This document shows positions 14,831-22,542 of a stretch of 62,142 nucleotides of DNA, piece after piece. The DNA comes from Candidatus Acinetobacter avistercoris (GTDB taxonomy: Bacteria > Pseudomonadota > Gammaproteobacteria > Pseudomonadales > Moraxellaceae). Made by a program: the position numbers and the translations under genes. The stretch is taken from positions 1 through 62,142 of the forward strand of contig JAHLFF010000070.1 of the NCBI GenBank assembly GCA_018883945.1, given 5' to 3'. The notes below the pieces were generated by a model. The model was not told the origin of the DNA. It saw only the letters and a program-made list of their open reading frames with translations, and searched no databases. Positions within the stretch are counted from its first letter, which is position 1. Each line of letters starts with the position of its first letter.

Positions 14831-15727
14831 ATGACAAATATTAAAGATCTTAACAGCTTAAAAATGGATAAAAACCTTGGCAAGGTGGTCGACACCTTGG
14901 CCAATGATCCGTTTGGTTTATCAGCTGCACAAATTGCGAATAATTCAAAAATGTCGCTGAAAACAGTTAAAAACTGCCTTGCTGTGTTGTTGCAAGACGA
15001 AAAAATTCACCTGGATGATTTAGGTGTCTATCACACTACCCAACAAGCCGATCAAGTGCCTACTGAGCCAGTAGTACAAAAGGAAACTCAGCTGGTGGTG
15101 AGTGCAAATACAGGTAAGGTCATGGAAGTAGCTAAAGACCCAGTTAAGAATAAGGTCCCTACTCCTCCAGCACCTCAGGTCGTTGGCGTAGAAGGCTTTG
15201 ATGCCAAAATTACACCTACCAATTTGCTTAACATTATTACAGGAACACCTTTCAAGATAGAACAACCTCTACCTGAAACTCCTCAAGATGAAAGCAAACC
15301 TATTCGTGCACGAATTATTGAGTGTATTAAATCAGAAAGTCACGGTGCCAAGCCTGCAACAGTCGCTACTGCCTTAGGTCTTACTGCCCGTCAGGTGCGT
15401 AATTCTTGTTATTCACTTGAAAACCTTGGTTGCTTACGCTCAGAGAATTCAGGTGATGAACGTACATTTTTCTATGTAAAAGATATCCCTCGTGTACGTG
15501 CTGAACCCCGCATGAGTAAAGTCTCTACGCTTAAAAAGGGAAAAGATGCCAAGTCTCCATTCGACAACTGGATCGAGCATCGTGTAGTTGAAACCAAAAC
15601 CGTAAAGCTTACTGAAAGCCAGCTGGAAGAAGTACTGAAGCATGTCTTCAAAATGGACAATGTCACCTTCCTGACTCCACTACCAGATCCATATGTGGTC
15701 GAACTCAAAATGGAGGTGGTTCGTTGA
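14831..15727 (+). CDS. Protein with two winged-helix domains (298 aa)
   Basis: Residues about 20-65 (LANDPFGLSAAQIANNSKMSLKTVKNCLAVLLQDEKI) and about 155-205 (RIIECIKSESHGAKPATVATALGLTARQVRNSCYSLENLG) are two MarR/Rrf2-like winged helices separated by a Pro/Val-rich linker. This arrangement suggests a DNA-binding regulator or replication-initiator relative. GGGA lies about 8 bases upstream of the ATG chosen; a TTG two codons earlier is less likely. Confidence 0.7.
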   Translation: MTNIKDLNSLKMDKNLGKVVDTLANDPFGLSAAQIANNSKMSLKTVKNCLAVLLQDEKIHLDDLGVYHTTQQADQVPTEPVVQKETQLVVSANTGKVMEVAKDPVKNKVPTPPAPQVVGVEGFDAKITPTNLLNIITGTPFKIEQPLPETPQDESKPIRARIIECIKSESHGAKPATVATALGLTARQVRNSCYSLENLGCLRSENSGDERTFFYVKDIPRVRAEPRMSKVSTLKKGKDAKSPFDNWIEHRVVETKTVKLTESQLEEVLKHVFKMDNVTFLTPLPDPYVVELKMEVVR

Positions 15728-15954
15728 AGCACGGGACAATCTCTACATATACAAACCACGGGTGTCGCTGCGATGAATGTCGTGCAGCGAACACTAACTG
15801 GAAGAAGTTGTATGAATGCGGACTGGTTGAAAGAAGACAACGTAAACACGGCACGATGAGCATGTATAACACTGGCTGCCGGTGCCCTCAATGTATATCA
15901 GCATGCCGTGCTTATGCCCGTGCTCGGTATCAAAAATTAAAACAGGTGGCGTGA
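15724..15954 (+). CDS. Tandem-duplicated zinc-finger miniprotein (76 aa, TTG start)
   Basis: Two similar units: HGTISTYTNHGCRCDECRAA and HGTMSMYNTGCRCPQCISA, each with HGT, a Tyr and C-x-C-x-x-C. The repeat implies internal duplication of a small metal-binding module with basic helices after each (TNWKKLYE; YARARYQKLKQ). The TTG start overlaps the previous stop, with GGAGG 7 bases before it. Probably binds DNA or RNA. Confidence 0.65.
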   Translation: MKHGTISTYTNHGCRCDECRAANTNWKKLYECGLVERRQRKHGTMSMYNTGCRCPQCISACRAYARARYQKLKQVA

Positions 15955-16199
15955 TGGAAATTAAGAGAGAGCGGTGTGTAAATACTGGCAACTGGATCCA
16001 GATGTGTGATGTCTTAAGCGAAGTCACTCGCAATGAATATGGTGATATCCAAGCACAGCGCATGAGCCACCGTGAAATAAATTCAGCCAGACTTCAAATT
16101 GTTGCAGGTCGGTTTAAGAAGAACCGTGTGGTTTTGAATCACTGCCCTTTCTGTGGTGTTGATATTCGCACTGAGCATAAGGAGCCAGCCAATGACTGA
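15954..16199 (+). CDS. Small protein with a C-terminal CPFCG zinc knuckle (81 aa)
   Basis: The start overlaps the previous stop (TGATGG). CPFCG near residue 65 is a classic half zinc ribbon of phage NinF- or Lar-like proteins; additional cysteines lie near the N terminus (RCVNTGNWIQMC). The middle carries SHREINSARLQIVAGRFKKN, typical of phage small proteins. Exact role unknown. Confidence 0.65.
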   Translation: MEIKRERCVNTGNWIQMCDVLSEVTRNEYGDIQAQRMSHREINSARLQIVAGRFKKNRVVLNHCPFCGVDIRTEHKEPAND

Positions 16200-16548
16200 A
16201 GTTCAAAAATCTATGCACTGGCTACTTAATGCGAATACAGGCATGTCGAGCAAGTGTCTGATGGCAACACTGCTTAATGATGGCCCAGTAGCGGGTAAAG
16301 CATGGGAAACCAATTTTCACCCACATGATCCGGCTGACTTTGAGCGCTGCGTAGGATTACTTAATGCGGTACCGGAGTTTCGTGAACGTCTTGGCCAGAT
16401 GAAAGCTGTCTCTAAATATTGGGCTGTTCTAGTTGATCACTGGGATGAAATTGAAGCGCTGCTGAATGAAGAAGTTAAACAGCGTTTCGCCCCTAAAACC
16501 TATGACCTTATGAAGTCGTTATTTAAAAGCATTGAGGTGTCTGAGTGA
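16192..16548 (+). CDS. Hypothetical early protein (118 aa)
   Basis: A helical soluble protein with a WLLNANTGMSSKCLMATLLN start and a C-terminal helical pair. Overlaps the previous gene by 8 bases. It resembles small proteins common in phage early operons but no function is known. Confidence 0.6.
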   Translation: MTEVQKSMHWLLNANTGMSSKCLMATLLNDGPVAGKAWETNFHPHDPADFERCVGLLNAVPEFRERLGQMKAVSKYWAVLVDHWDEIEALLNEEVKQRFAPKTYDLMKSLFKSIEVSE

Positions 16549-16700
16549 GTATTCAGATTGTTCAACCTACACCATACGATGATGCTCAATTTCTGTGGTG
16601 TACCACCTGGTGTGAAAAAAAAGGTTTAAACCCATACGATGAGGATCATTGGGCAGCTGCTAAAGCGGAATATCTAAAGACTCAAGGAGGACAACTGTGA
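16545..16700 (+). CDS. Hypothetical 51-residue protein (GTG start)
   Basis: The start overlaps the previous stop (GTGA). The sequence runs VSIQIVQPTPYDDAQFLWCT to YLKTQGGQL; it holds two cysteines and several tryptophans. It ends with the Shine-Dalgarno sequence for the next gene built into its own 3' end (AAGGAGG). Confidence 0.55.
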   Translation: MSIQIVQPTPYDDAQFLWCTTWCEKKGLNPYDEDHWAAAKAEYLKTQGGQL

Positions 16701-16774
16701 CTGAATACTGTTTCATCTGTAAAAAGTTCACGGTTCATTGTGACGTGTTTTGTTCAATTTGTGGATTTAAGTGA
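16697..16774 (+). CDS. 25-residue zinc-ribbon microprotein
   Basis: GTG start with a perfect AAGGAGG 6 bases upstream and a GTGA overlap with the previous stop. It contains CFIC and CSIC pairs, with a further Cys and His between them, so it could fold around one zinc ion despite its size. The strong ribosome-binding site argues that it is translated. Confidence 0.55.
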   Translation: MTEYCFICKKFTVHCDVFCSICGFK

Positions 16775-16780
16775 GGTGTT

Positions 16781-17047
16781 ATGAAAGCTAATACTGAATA
16801 TGAATTGCTCCAGGCAATACATAGCGAAATGCAGGAACTTAGAAAAGCACTCAAGGCAAGCAGTGAACGTCGGATTGGTCGGATCGAGTTTGCTAAATTG
16901 CTCAATATCGAACCTGAGACACTAGATTCCAGAATTCGAGACGGTCGCTACATGAAACCGCATAAGGATGGAAGGAAGAGTTTCTGGCTAAGTTCCTATG
17001 TTCAATCTGTCATTCTTGATATAGAGTTAAAAGATAAAGTCGCCTAG
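16781..17047 (+). CDS. AlpA/excisionase-like DNA-binding protein (88 aa)
   Basis: Last gene of the plus-strand operon, ending about 30 bases before the candidate integration site. A helical N terminus is followed by IGRIEFAKLLNIEPETLDSRI, which resembles the MerR/AlpA winged helix used by phage excisionases, then a wing (RYMKPHKDGRKSFWLSS). Its position beside attP and the integrase supports an excisionase role. A terminator follows directly. Confidence 0.65.
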   Translation: MKANTEYELLQAIHSEMQELRKALKASSERRIGRIEFAKLLNIEPETLDSRIRDGRYMKPHKDGRKSFWLSSYVQSVILDIELKDKVA

Positions 17048-17067
17048 AGCGACTTTATCTTTTTTTA
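17034..17067 (+). terminator. Rho-independent terminator of the plus-strand early operon
   Basis: ATAAAGTCGC pairs with GCGACTTTAT around a short loop and is followed by TC and seven T. It overlaps the 3' end of the excisionase-like gene. Confidence 0.9.
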
Positions 17068-17075
17068 GACGTTTC

Positions 17076-17634
17076 ATTTTGTGAGTATCATTGTGAGTAA
17101 CCTTAAAAAATAAGAGCTAATTCTTAAGTTTTAAATCCTAATTATTCATCTACAATATCGGCAAATTCTGCACTTAAAATCCGCGCTAAATCTTGCGGAT
17201 TTAACCCAATATCCAGCCCCCTTTTTCCACCACTTACATACATTTTTTTAAGCTGGCTTGCGCTACTACAAATCACTGTTTTTAAACGTTTCTTTTGACC
17301 AATTGGACTAATTCCACCGACCAAATAACCGGTCAAGCGCTCTGCCTGTTTCGGATCTGCCATTTGCAGTTTCTTGCAACCCAAAGCTGTCGCTACTTTT
17401 TTCAGATTTAACTGATGATGTACCGGTAAGATGGCAACAAAATACTGTTTTTCATCCGTAAACACTATTATATAAAGCAAAGCAAATCTAAACAAATTTT
17501 AAACTATTGTATTTATTATAAATTAGGTACTTATGAAACCAAAACAAATCTAAGCACTATATGCAAAATCTTATTTTGTGAGTACTATTGTGAGTAGTTT
17601 TCAAGTTACTCATATTTTATTTAGGTTACTCACA
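17076..17634. repeat. Repeats flanking the attachment region (candidate Int/Xis arm sites)
   Basis: TTGTGAGTA occurs at 17079-17087, 17091-17099, 17576-17584 and 17588-17596. The pairs form 24-base direct repeats (17076-17099 and 17573-17596) with two mismatches. Inverted relatives lie at 17604-17612 (AGTTACTCA) and 17624-17634 (GGTTACTCACA), the last overlapping the integrase start codon; the reverse complement of the latter matches 17092-17102. The arrangement on both sides of a host-gene fragment suits integrase arm-type sites. Confidence 0.6.
17142..17465 (-). pseudogene. ybaK: 5'-truncated ybaK/ebsC (Cys-tRNA(Pro) deacylase family), attachment-site copy
   Basis: The minus-strand frame matches the C-terminal two thirds of the YbaK/ProX deacylase family: [20 protein letters not shown], then [19 protein letters not shown] and FADIVDE ending. 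The usual N-terminal 45-50 residues are replaced by an unrelated hydrophobic start ([12 protein letters not shown]). Full family members are about 155-160 residues and remove mis-acylated amino acids from tRNA(Pro). The fragment lies between phage early genes and the integrase, so I infer a phage-carried 3' replacement at attP rather than an active gene. The right boundary (about 17460) is approximate. Confidence 0.75.
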
Positions 17635-18851
17635 TGCTCACCGATACCAAAATTAAGAGCCTTAAACCAAGGGATAAAGCATATCGCATTGCTGACCATA
17701 ATGGGCTTTGTATTGAAATTAGACCCACAGGTACAAAACTGTGGCGCTATCGATACCGATTTGAAAACAAGGCCTCAATGTTAAGTTTAGGGGAATACCC
17801 ACGGGTAAGTCTAGCAGAGGCAAGAAAGAATCGTGATGACGCGAAGGCTCTACTCAGTGAAGGTAAAAACCCTGCTATAGCCCGTAGAGAAGAAAAAGTC
17901 GTACAAAGTGTAAAAAACGCAAACACGTTTAAAGTCGTTGCTGAGGAATATATTGCCGAGGTTTTAAAAAATAGGTCGGAAACGTATGTTGGAAAAGTAA
18001 AATGGTCGCTTGATACGGATATATTCCCGGTAATTGGAGCAAAGAGTGTTGCTGACGTAACTGCTGCAGAAGTCTTGTATATCGCAAAATCTACGATCAC
18101 TCGCGTTCGGACAACAGGCGCTAGAGGTACGGGGGAAGTTACCGCAGCAAATAATATTAAAATTATTGGTGCTGTGATGCGATATGCAATCGCCACTTTA
18201 AGAGCAGAAAATGATCCAACTTATGCAGTGCGTGGTGCTATCAGTCGTCCGGACGTTGAACACGCCCAACCCCTATCAAAAGAGCAACAAGTCCAGTTTA
18301 GAAAGGGGGTTGATAATTATCACGGCACAGCAACAGTTAAGAACGCCCTACTCACTTTAGCTTATACAATGCTACGCTCAATCGAGATCAGACGTATGAA
18401 ATGGGAGTATGTCGATTTTGAAGAAAGAATTATTACCTTTCCTATTTCAACACGAAGCAACTCTCAGGAAAGAACCATGAAAAAGAATAGGATCCATCTG
18501 GTTCCTATGTCTGATCAACTGTTCAATGTACTCAAGTCTCAATATACTGAAACAGGCAACAAAGAGTATGTATTCTCAAGTGCATACAGTAGCGCAGCCA
18601 CAATCGGAAGTGCTACATTGAATAGTGCTCTAAAGAAAATAGGGCTTAAAAACTCGACATCACACGACTTTCGAGCAACCGCAAGTACTATCTTAAATGA
18701 GCTTGATTTCGATGATGATTGGATTGAAAAGCAGCTTGCTCATGCCGAACAGAACAAAGTAAGAGCATCATATAATCACGCTAAATACATTAGTCAGCGC
18801 CGGAAAATGCTACAAGACTGGGCTGACATAGTTGATAAATGGGGGCAATAA
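17634..18851 (+). CDS. Tyrosine integrase (DUF4102/P4-type)
   Basis: A 405-residue phage integrase. Residues 1-90 match the DUF4102 arm-binding domain (MLTDTKIKSLKPRDKAYRIA, then LRPTGTKLWRYRYRF-like and LGEYPRVSLAEAR). A SAM-like core-binding region follows (about 100-200). The catalytic domain shows Arg in TMLRSIEIRRMKWEYVD, H-x-x-R in SHDFRATAST, a further His in LAHAEQ and the nucleophile Tyr in YNHAKYIS. It would recombine attP with host ybaK. The start lies inside a GTTACTCACA repeat, so integrase may autoregulate. Confidence 0.92.
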   Translation: MLTDTKIKSLKPRDKAYRIADHNGLCIEIRPTGTKLWRYRYRFENKASMLSLGEYPRVSLAEARKNRDDAKALLSEGKNPAIARREEKVVQSVKNANTFKVVAEEYIAEVLKNRSETYVGKVKWSLDTDIFPVIGAKSVADVTAAEVLYIAKSTITRVRTTGARGTGEVTAANNIKIIGAVMRYAIATLRAENDPTYAVRGAISRPDVEHAQPLSKEQQVQFRKGVDNYHGTATVKNALLTLAYTMLRSIEIRRMKWEYVDFEERIITFPISTRSNSQERTMKKNRIHLVPMSDQLFNVLKSQYTETGNKEYVFSSAYSSAATIGSATLNSALKKIGLKNSTSHDFRATASTILNELDFDDDWIEKQLAHAEQNKVRASYNHAKYISQRRKMLQDWADIVDKWGQ

Positions 18852-18852
18852 A

Positions 18853-19098
18853 ATGCAGACTAAAAAATTTGATCCAAATAATTTACCAAAAGCTTTAACA
18901 GATGAGCAGCTTACTCAGAAGCTGATCCCTGCCCGCTTTATTCCAGAAAAACCTGAAGAACTTAAGGATAAGAATGTAGTCTACGTTTTTGACAGTTCTG
19001 ATTCATTTAATCTGACTTATGATGAGTTGATTGAGATCGTAAGTAAAGCAAGAAAGTTTGGACCTAGAATGGTGCCAGTATTGGGAACAGTAAATTAA
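18853..19098 (+). CDS. Hypothetical small protein after the integrase (81 aa)
   Basis: Starts 1 base after the integrase stop at ATGCAGACT. Acidic-basic mixed and soluble (FDPNNLPKALTDEQLTQKL), with no recognised domain. Probably co-expressed with integrase. An ATG 21 bases upstream overlapping the integrase gene is less likely. Confidence 0.55.
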   Translation: MQTKKFDPNNLPKALTDEQLTQKLIPARFIPEKPEELKDKNVVYVFDSSDSFNLTYDELIEIVSKARKFGPRMVPVLGTVN

Positions 19099-19172
19099 AT
19101 CATTAAAATATTTTAGAGATCAGCTTAGAGTAAAACTTAAAGTGCATAAATTTTTAAATTTGGAGTGTTAAA

Positions 19173-20438
19173 TTGGGAAGCTGGACAGAGTTAATGCTTG
19201 AGGATATACCGTTATTTCATACAAAATCCTATGTAGACCCTGAATTAATGTTAATTTTTCGAGAATCAGATAAAAAAGTTTTTCGTCGTAAATGCTCTGA
19301 GAGAAGTGGATTAGTTTGGGGAAATTTAAGTGAAGATGAATATGAGGAAGCATTTGAATATCAGTGTAAATTAAAGCTAATTAAAGAACGTTTAAATTTA
19401 TTCGGTTTCAATTTTGAAGATATTAAGGACAAGTTTAATTATATTAAAAATGAATATATAACCTCCAATTACAGCTTACTAAAAGAAGAAAAGCCTTTTT
19501 CAGATTTTTTAAAAAAATTAGAACTATTAAGTTTTGACGATTATTGCTCTTATTTAAAATATTATTATGATAATAGATATAATTTAAATGATTCTACAAA
19601 TAAAGTTTTTACCTTACTAAATAGAGAAATCACTCATGATAATGAATTATTCACTTTCATGTATGATGTAAGAGAAATTATTATTTTATTCTCTCACTTA
19701 TTAACAGGGGAAGAAAGAATAATTCAGGATTTAACTGAAGTAACTAATGCTGGATATTATGATATTGAGAATAACGTAGTAAAAGATTGCGAAGAACTAA
19801 TTTCAAAATCATCCAAACCATCTGAACAATTTTATGTTTTTACCGAGGGCCCCTCCGATAGATATATTCTGAAAGAATCTTTGAAAATCTTATTTCCTCA
19901 TTTGTATGAATTTTTTGAATTTGTTGACTATGAAGCAAGTAATCTAGATGGTGGGGCACATATATTAGCTAAATTGATAAAAGCATTTGTCGGGGCTAAG
20001 ATGCCAAATAAAATATTAGCTATATTTGATAGTGATACAGCAGCAATCGAATCTTTAAATCTATTAAGTAAAATCGCCCTACCTGAAAATATTAAAGTAA
20101 CTAAGTATCCTGACTTTGATTTACTAAAAAATTATCCTACTTATAGTTCAAATGGCCACTCAAAAGAAGATATATATAACAAAGCGGCATCAATTGAACT
20201 GTACTTAGGCAAAGACTGTATTAAGGATCAAATTACTTCAGAGTATTATCCAATTATTTGGGGTGGTTTTAATGAAAGTTTAAATCAATACCAGGGTGAA
20301 ATTTCAAATAAAAGGAAAGTTTTAAAAAACTTTAAAAATAAGATAAGAAGCAATAATTATAATAACCCTGATTATGATTGGTCGGGTTTAACTCTTATAT
20401 GGAAGCATATATTTAAATTAGTGGGTGAGATGCAATAA
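19173..20438 (+). CDS. HEPN/Toprim-type candidate defence protein (421 aa)
   Basis: The C-terminal half carries a Toprim core: FYVFTEGPSDRYILKESL (Glu of the first motif, about residue 230), then DGGAHILAKLIKAF, then ILAIFDSDTAAIESL (D-x-D-type motif, about residue 292), then LPENIKVTKYPDFDLLKNYP and IELYLGKD. This matches the HEPN/Toprim-associated family found in defence loci. The N-terminal half is helical, as in HEPN domains, but lacks a clear R-x4-H. Translation probably starts at TTG with GGAG upstream. AT-rich, unlike the neighbouring lysis genes, and next to the integrase, a common site for phage-carried defence genes. Confidence 0.75.
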   Translation: MGSWTELMLEDIPLFHTKSYVDPELMLIFRESDKKVFRRKCSERSGLVWGNLSEDEYEEAFEYQCKLKLIKERLNLFGFNFEDIKDKFNYIKNEYITSNYSLLKEEKPFSDFLKKLELLSFDDYCSYLKYYYDNRYNLNDSTNKVFTLLNREITHDNELFTFMYDVREIIILFSHLLTGEERIIQDLTEVTNAGYYDIENNVVKDCEELISKSSKPSEQFYVFTEGPSDRYILKESLKILFPHLYEFFEFVDYEASNLDGGAHILAKLIKAFVGAKMPNKILAIFDSDTAAIESLNLLSKIALPENIKVTKYPDFDLLKNYPTYSSNGHSKEDIYNKAASIELYLGKDCIKDQITSEYYPIIWGGFNESLNQYQGEISNKRKVLKNFKNKIRSNNYNNPDYDWSGLTLIWKHIFKLVGEMQ

Positions 20439-20447
20439 TTAAAGAAA

Positions 20448-20469
20448 CCCTCAACTTGAGGGCCTTTTA
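20448..20469. terminator. Terminator between convergent genes
   Basis: CCCTCAA pairs with TTGAGGG, followed by CCTTTTAA on the plus strand. It separates the plus-strand HEPN/Toprim gene from the minus-strand spanin genes and overlaps the end of Rz1. Confidence 0.65.
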
Positions 20470-20765
20470 ATAGCTTGATTCAGAGCACGTTTTCCTTGAG
20501 CACATTCAACATACATTCGTCGTTCCTTTACCCAGGCTTTAAGTACATACCCACCATCACCCAATTCAATCTCAGGGAGGTCGGGACAGTCCTGAGTTAG
20601 ATTCGCCGGTAGGTTCCATGCGACCGGCTTCGTTGAGGATTGACACGCCATCAGCATCAATACACACGTTACGAAAAACAGGGCGTTCCGTGATTTTCTC
20701 AACTTTGTTGTTAATGACTTCCGTGTGTACTCGATCTTGACCTTTAAGTTCTTCATACTGACCAC
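20451..20765 (-). CDS. Rz1-like outer-membrane spanin lipoprotein
   Basis: The frame overlaps Rz out of register for 194 bases, the classic overlapping Rz/Rz1 arrangement. A lipobox (LMLMACQSS) places the lipidated cysteine near residue 41; the mature protein is proline- and leucine-containing and short. The N terminus before the signal is long and basic, so the true start may be a later codon such as the TTG before RKSRNALFFVT. Rz1 joins Rz across the periplasm to fuse the membranes at lysis. Confidence 0.8.
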   Translation of the reverse strand: MVSMKNLKVKIEYTRKSLTTKLRKSRNALFFVTCVLMLMACQSSTKPVAWNLPANLTQDCPDLPEIELGDGGYVLKAWVKERRMYVECAQGKRALNQAIKRPSS

Positions 20766-20970
20766 TCACTTTATCAGCGCGGCTACGTTGTTCACGTTCC
20801 GCATCTACATAAGGTTTAATTGCTTTCGCAATATCGGCTTCACGCTGTGACTCACTATGCTTAAGTGAAAAGTGTTTCCATGCACCAAAGGCAACTGCCA
20901 GTGCAAGTAAGGCCAGTAGCACCACAATCACAGCCTTGTAGAATTGGGCTAAAAAGGCATCTAGTACCAT
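20572..20970 (-). CDS. Rz-like inner-membrane spanin (132 aa)
   Basis: One N-terminal transmembrane helix (FYKAVIVVLLALLALAVAFGAW), then a periplasmic coiled-coil-like segment (READIAKAIKPYVDAEREQ and onwards). Starts directly after the endolysin stop and overlaps Rz1. Together they form the spanin complex that disrupts the outer membrane after endolysin action. Confidence 0.85.
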   Translation of the reverse strand: MVLDAFLAQFYKAVIVVLLALLALAVAFGAWKHFSLKHSESQREADIAKAIKPYVDAEREQRSRADKVSGQYEELKGQDRVHTEVINNKVEKITERPVFRNVCIDADGVSILNEAGRMEPTGESNSGLSRPP

Positions 20971-21516
20971 TTAAATCACCACTCGATTCGAGATCCATCC
21001 AAAGAAAAACTGCTCCTGGCTTGGGTTGCGTTCACAAATTTCAATGTAACGATTGCCCTGCAAAATATTTAAGACTTTCAATAAGGTCTTTTCGCCCTCT
21101 TTGCCACGTTTGGCCAAGAATGTTTTTAATGCACCTAAGGTAGCTGGACCATATACACCATCTGGAACCAAGTCAGGCCAACCGCCTTTACCCTGGTTGT
21201 TCAATAGGTTTAAGGCGCGCTGCAAAGTAGGCTTGGCAAAACCAACACCGCAGTTCACGCCTGTATCAAGCAATTCTTCTGCAACCAGTGGACTAAGTGC
21301 ATTCACCTGGTTAAAACGCGGTAATGTCCAATATTGTTTGCGGTAAATATCTCGCGCAAGTGATTCAGGTAGGTCCTTCATGTGGCCCTTATAACCGTTT
21401 TGACGCGCTACAGCTTCGGTAATACCGTACTTTGTTGCTCCGCCTCGATCCGCTGGATTATTTACATAACCACCTTCACGGCGGATGAGTTCATTTAAAA
21501 ATTGCTCAATATTCAT
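20971..21516 (-). CDS. Endolysin, GH108 muramidase with peptidoglycan-binding domain
   Basis: A 181-residue lysozyme. The N-terminal GH108 signature is IRREGGYVNNPADRGGATKYGIT, with Glu of EGGY as the catalytic acid. The C-terminal part (about residues 90-180) resembles the PG_binding_3 domain with PDGVYGPATLGALKTF. The start at 21516 has GGGAAG before it and overlaps the holin stop (ATGA). It cleaves peptidoglycan during lysis. Confidence 0.92.
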   Translation of the reverse strand: MNIEQFLNELIRREGGYVNNPADRGGATKYGITEAVARQNGYKGHMKDLPESLARDIYRKQYWTLPRFNQVNALSPLVAEELLDTGVNCGVGFAKPTLQRALNLLNNQGKGGWPDLVPDGVYGPATLGALKTFLAKRGKEGEKTLLKVLNILQGNRYIEICERNPSQEQFFFGWISNRVVI

Positions 21517-21884
21517 TTCTTCCCATTCCCCCAAATCGCCAAAAAGGCTGATTTAATTTCATGCAGCACTTCGGACATGGGTTTCCCCTGCAGTAACGCA
21601 AAGGACTGGTAAACAATGCCGATCCCCAATAAGCCAAACACTGCAAAGAACAGCATGATTGCGCCTTGGTACATCGTAGATACGTGGAGTAAGTCGAAGT
21701 ATTCAATGAAAGCCGAACCACCATATAAACTGACAGTTACACTGGCCATAAACTTGACGATGACATTCAGTGAGACTTCTATTTTTCCGTCTTTATCAAT
21801 GTCACCACTTAGGACCAGCGCCAAGATTGCACCAACAACTGCGGGTACGATCTTGATGATCCAGGGGATGGTGTTCTCTTGCAT
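21513..21884 (-). CDS. Holin-like membrane protein (123 aa)
   Basis: Three hydrophobic segments: IVPAVVGAILALVLSG, VSLNVIVKFMASVTVSLYGG and MLFFAVFGLLGIGIVYQSFAL, with a charged C terminus. It precedes and overlaps the endolysin gene, as phage holins do. It would permeabilise the inner membrane to let the endolysin reach the wall. Confidence 0.8.
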   Translation of the reverse strand: MQENTIPWIIKIVPAVVGAILALVLSGDIDKDGKIEVSLNVIVKFMASVTVSLYGGSAFIEYFDLLHVSTMYQGAIMLFFAVFGLLGIGIVYQSFALLQGKPMSEVLHEIKSAFLAIWGNGKK

Positions 21885-21945
21885 AACGCTCTCAATACAA
21901 ATTCTGATCTATTGATGCATCATTGACTTTTTACAGATAGTTACG

Positions 21946-21957
21946 CGAACCCTACAC
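21946..21957 (-). promoter_or_regulatory. Late-gene motif copy 2 (upstream of holin)
   Basis: The sense strand reads GTGTAGGGTTCG. It lies in the divergent gap between the minus-strand lysis cassette and plus-strand accessory genes, where a promoter for the lysis genes must lie. Confidence 0.5.
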
Positions 21958-22040
21958 AGGAGCATTTAGTCTAAAAAACACACAGCAAGACGTAAAAGCA
22001 GTGATTAGCCTGTAAGTACAAAACTTACTAGAGCTATTAA

Positions 22041-22532
22041 ATGAAGAAATTTAAATTGACCTGGACTCAACGTGTTGTAGATGACGAAGGTGACACTTTG
22101 TACCATGAAGAAAAAAGTCAAATTATCGAAGCTGAAAATGAAGATGCTGCCTGCGACCAGTGGGAAAAAGAAAATGAGCACAATGAACATCAAAATGGTC
22201 TAGATGATGCGGTTGAAATCATCGAAACACCGCTTTTTGATAAAAAAATCTTTCTGGATATGCCAGACGGTCTGACCTACGCCGTACCGGTGGAAGTGGT
22301 TGCACGTGATCGTGCTGAACATTACAAAAATGAATTCAATGACGATCTGGGTGAAAGCCTACGTGAAGATACCATTCCGTTATTTTTAGATAATGACTAT
22401 GAAATTAAAGACTGGGCACGCAACAACATGAACTGGTCTGATGTGAAAGATAAAGCCATCACATTGAAGAAAAAAATTGATTCAGATGAATATCAAGAAG
22501 TCTGGGTTAATGGCGAAATGAAGATTAAATAA
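22041..22532 (+). CDS. Acidic accessory protein (163 aa)
   Basis: A highly acidic, soluble protein (DDEGDTLYHEEKSQIIEAENEDAACDQWEKENEHNE stretch at residues about 14-50). The charge distribution could mimic DNA, as in some anti-restriction proteins, but no family is recognised. It runs opposite to the lysis and virion genes, so it is an independently expressed accessory gene. Confidence 0.6.
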   Translation: MKKFKLTWTQRVVDDEGDTLYHEEKSQIIEAENEDAACDQWEKENEHNEHQNGLDDAVEIIETPLFDKKIFLDMPDGLTYAVPVEVVARDRAEHYKNEFNDDLGESLREDTIPLFLDNDYEIKDWARNNMNWSDVKDKAITLKKKIDSDEYQEVWVNGEMKIK

Positions 22533-22542
22533 GGATATAAAA

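Noticed and set aside
17142..17495. Intact small gene for a YbaK-type deacylase
   Set aside because: The N-terminal third, needed for the family fold, is missing and replaced by unrelated hydrophobic residues; no ribosome-binding site is seen.
20448..20469. Attachment site at the end of the HEPN/Toprim gene
   Set aside because: The inverted repeat is a simple terminator; no host gene fragment or repeat pair supports an att site here.
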